Positions 62,988-64,000 of a DNA stretch of 64,000 bases are shown here, piece by piece; the first letter of the stretch is position 1; every line of letters begins with the position of its first letter. Origin of the DNA: Sporosarcina jeotgali (GTDB lineage: Bacteria; Bacillota; Bacilli; Bacillales_A; Planococcaceae); contig NZ_CP116341.1 in the NCBI RefSeq assembly GCF_033304595.1, positions 1,221,001 through 1,285,000 on the forward strand. The letters are read 5' to 3'. The notes below the pieces were generated by a model, which did no database searches, was not told the DNA's origin, and worked only from the letters and a program-made list of their open reading frames with translations. Position numbers and translations under genes: made by a program.

Positions 62988-64000
62988 ATGAGCAAACGCG
63001 ATTATTATGAAGTGCTTGGTGTGCCGAAGACGGCTACCAAGGAAGAAATCAGGAAAGCGTATCGTAAGCTTTCCAAGCAATTCCACCCTGACTTGAACAA
63101 AGAGGAAGGCGCGGAAGCGAAATTTAAAGAGGTAACAGAAGCATTTGAAGTGTTAAGTGATGAAAATAAGCGTGCATCCTACGATCAGTACGGTCATGCA
63201 GATCCGAACCAAGGCTTTGGCGGTGGAGGATTCAGCGGCTTTGGCGGCGGTGATGGATTTGGATTTGACGACATTTTCAGTTCTTTCTTTGGGGGCGGAG
63301 GCGGCAGCCGACGTCGCGATCCGAATGCACCACGTAAAGGAGATGACCTGCAATATACGATGACCGTCGATTTCATGGAGGCCGCGTTCGGTAAGGAAAC
63401 TGAAATTGAAATACCGCGAGAAGAAGTTTGCAGCACTTGTGATGGATCTGGTGCGAAAAAAGGCACTTCAGTAAAAACGTGTACAAATTGTGGCGGTTCA
63501 GGACAAATTTCTGTTACTCAAAATACCCCGCTTGGTCAGATGGTGAACCGTAAAGTGTGTAACGTCTGTCAAGGTACAGGTAAAATCATCCCTGAAAAGT
63601 GTGAAACTTGTCACGGAAGCGGAAGAGTTAAAAAACGCAAAAAAATCAAAATCACAATTCCGGCAGGTGTCGATGATGGGCAGCAATTACGCGTAGCGGG
63701 CCAAGGTGAAGGCGGCGTGAATGGAGGGCCATCAGGCGACCTGTACATCGTATTCCGCGTACGGCCTCATGAGAAGTTCATCCGTGAAGCCGATGATATC
63801 TTGTTGGAGGTCGCACTGACATTCCCTCAAGCAGCTCTTGGAGATGAGATTGAAGTGCCAACGATTCACGGATCTGTGAACTTGAAAATTCCTGCAGGTA
63901 CTCAACCGGGTACTACATTCCGTTTACGCGGAAAAGGAATTCAGAATGTACATGGTCATGGAATTGGAGACCAGCACGTAATCGTGAAATTACTGACACC
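62988..64000 (+). CDS. dnaJ: Chaperone DnaJ (Hsp40), 3' end outside window
   Basis: The first 337 residues of a DnaJ of about 370. The J domain carries the H-P-D motif (residues 33-35). It is followed by a Gly/Phe-rich linker, four zinc-finger repeats C-x2-C-x-G-x-G (63430-63630) and most of the C-terminal substrate-binding domain. The frame is open to the window edge with no stop. CGGGAGTG precedes the ATG. Confidence 0.96.
   Translation, partial: MSKRDYYEVLGVPKTATKEEIRKAYRKLSKQFHPDLNKEEGAEAKFKEVTEAFEVLSDENKRASYDQYGHADPNQGFGGGGFSGFGGGDGFGFDDIFSSFFGGGGGSRRRDPNAPRKGDDLQYTMTVDFMEAAFGKETEIEIPREEVCSTCDGSGAKKGTSVKTCTNCGGSGQISVTQNTPLGQMVNRKVCNVCQGTGKIIPEKCETCHGSGRVKKRKKIKITIPAGVDDGQQLRVAGQGEGGVNGGPSGDLYIVFRVRPHEKFIREADDILLEVALTFPQAALGDEIEVPTIHGSVNLKIPAGTQPGTTFRLRGKGIQNVHGHGIGDQHVIVKLLT

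Overview
The window is chromosomal core DNA from an endospore-forming Firmicute of the Bacillales. The gene content and order closely match Bacillus subtilis, but the arrangement and several absences suggest a relative in the Planococcaceae (Sporosarcina-like); that genus guess is inference. Sporulation genes (sigK, gpr, spoIIP), Bacillus-type competence genes (comEA, comEB, comEC), a HrcA/CIRCE heat-shock operon, an alaS T-box and type B RNase P RNA all fit. I see no phage, IS element, CRISPR array, tRNA or rRNA gene, so the window looks like vertically inherited housekeeping sequence.

Region 1 (1-18.5 kb) holds the 3' part of dinG, then ypmB, aspB, asnS, dnaD, nth and ypoC on the plus strand. 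The minus-strand pair recU-ponA faces them. The divergent yppE-mrfA-mrfB operon (mitomycin repair) follows, then gpsB, the RNase P RNA gene rnpB, the 23S rRNA methyltransferase rlmL and a second DinG-family helicase with an Fe-S cysteine set. DNA repair and cell-wall growth dominate here.

Region 2 (18.5-27.8 kb) is more mixed. It has an orphan CheX-like phosphatase, the two-headed dynamin DynA, and a sulfurtransferase and a phosphoesterase tightly coupled to dynA. It also has an RNase H-like protein, a small Cys-rich protein, a cold-shock protein, an HD hydrolase, the niacin-responsive repressor NiaR and the AAA+ protein RarA.

Region 3 (27.8-42.8 kb) begins with cymR-iscS-mnmA (cysteine control, sulfur mobilisation, tRNA thiolation), a TPR protein and recD2. 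A strong promoter and T-box leader follow in front of alaS-ireB-ruvX-yrzB. Then come mltG, an O-methyltransferase, udk, greA, yrrS, mtnN and an unlisted 26-codon membrane-peptide ORF.

Region 4 (42.8-64 kb) has an uninterrupted sigK on the minus strand. A long plus-strand run follows: yqeG-yqeH-aroE-yqeI-nadD-yqeK-rsfS-yqeM (ribosome assembly, NAD, shikimate), comEA-comEB-comEC, holA, gpr-spoIIP, lepA-hemW and the heat-shock genes hrcA-grpE-dnaK-dnaJ, with dnaJ cut by the window edge. yqzM and rpsT lie on the minus strand within it.

No new defence or mobile system was found. The observations most worth a second look are regulatory or small: a LexA-like box and a palindrome between recU and the mrfAB operon, the 26-codon ORF beside sigK, a hairpin that could hide the spoIIP ribosome binding site only in read-through transcripts, an rnpB promoter embedded in the gpsB terminator, and palindromes in front of rlmL and csp.
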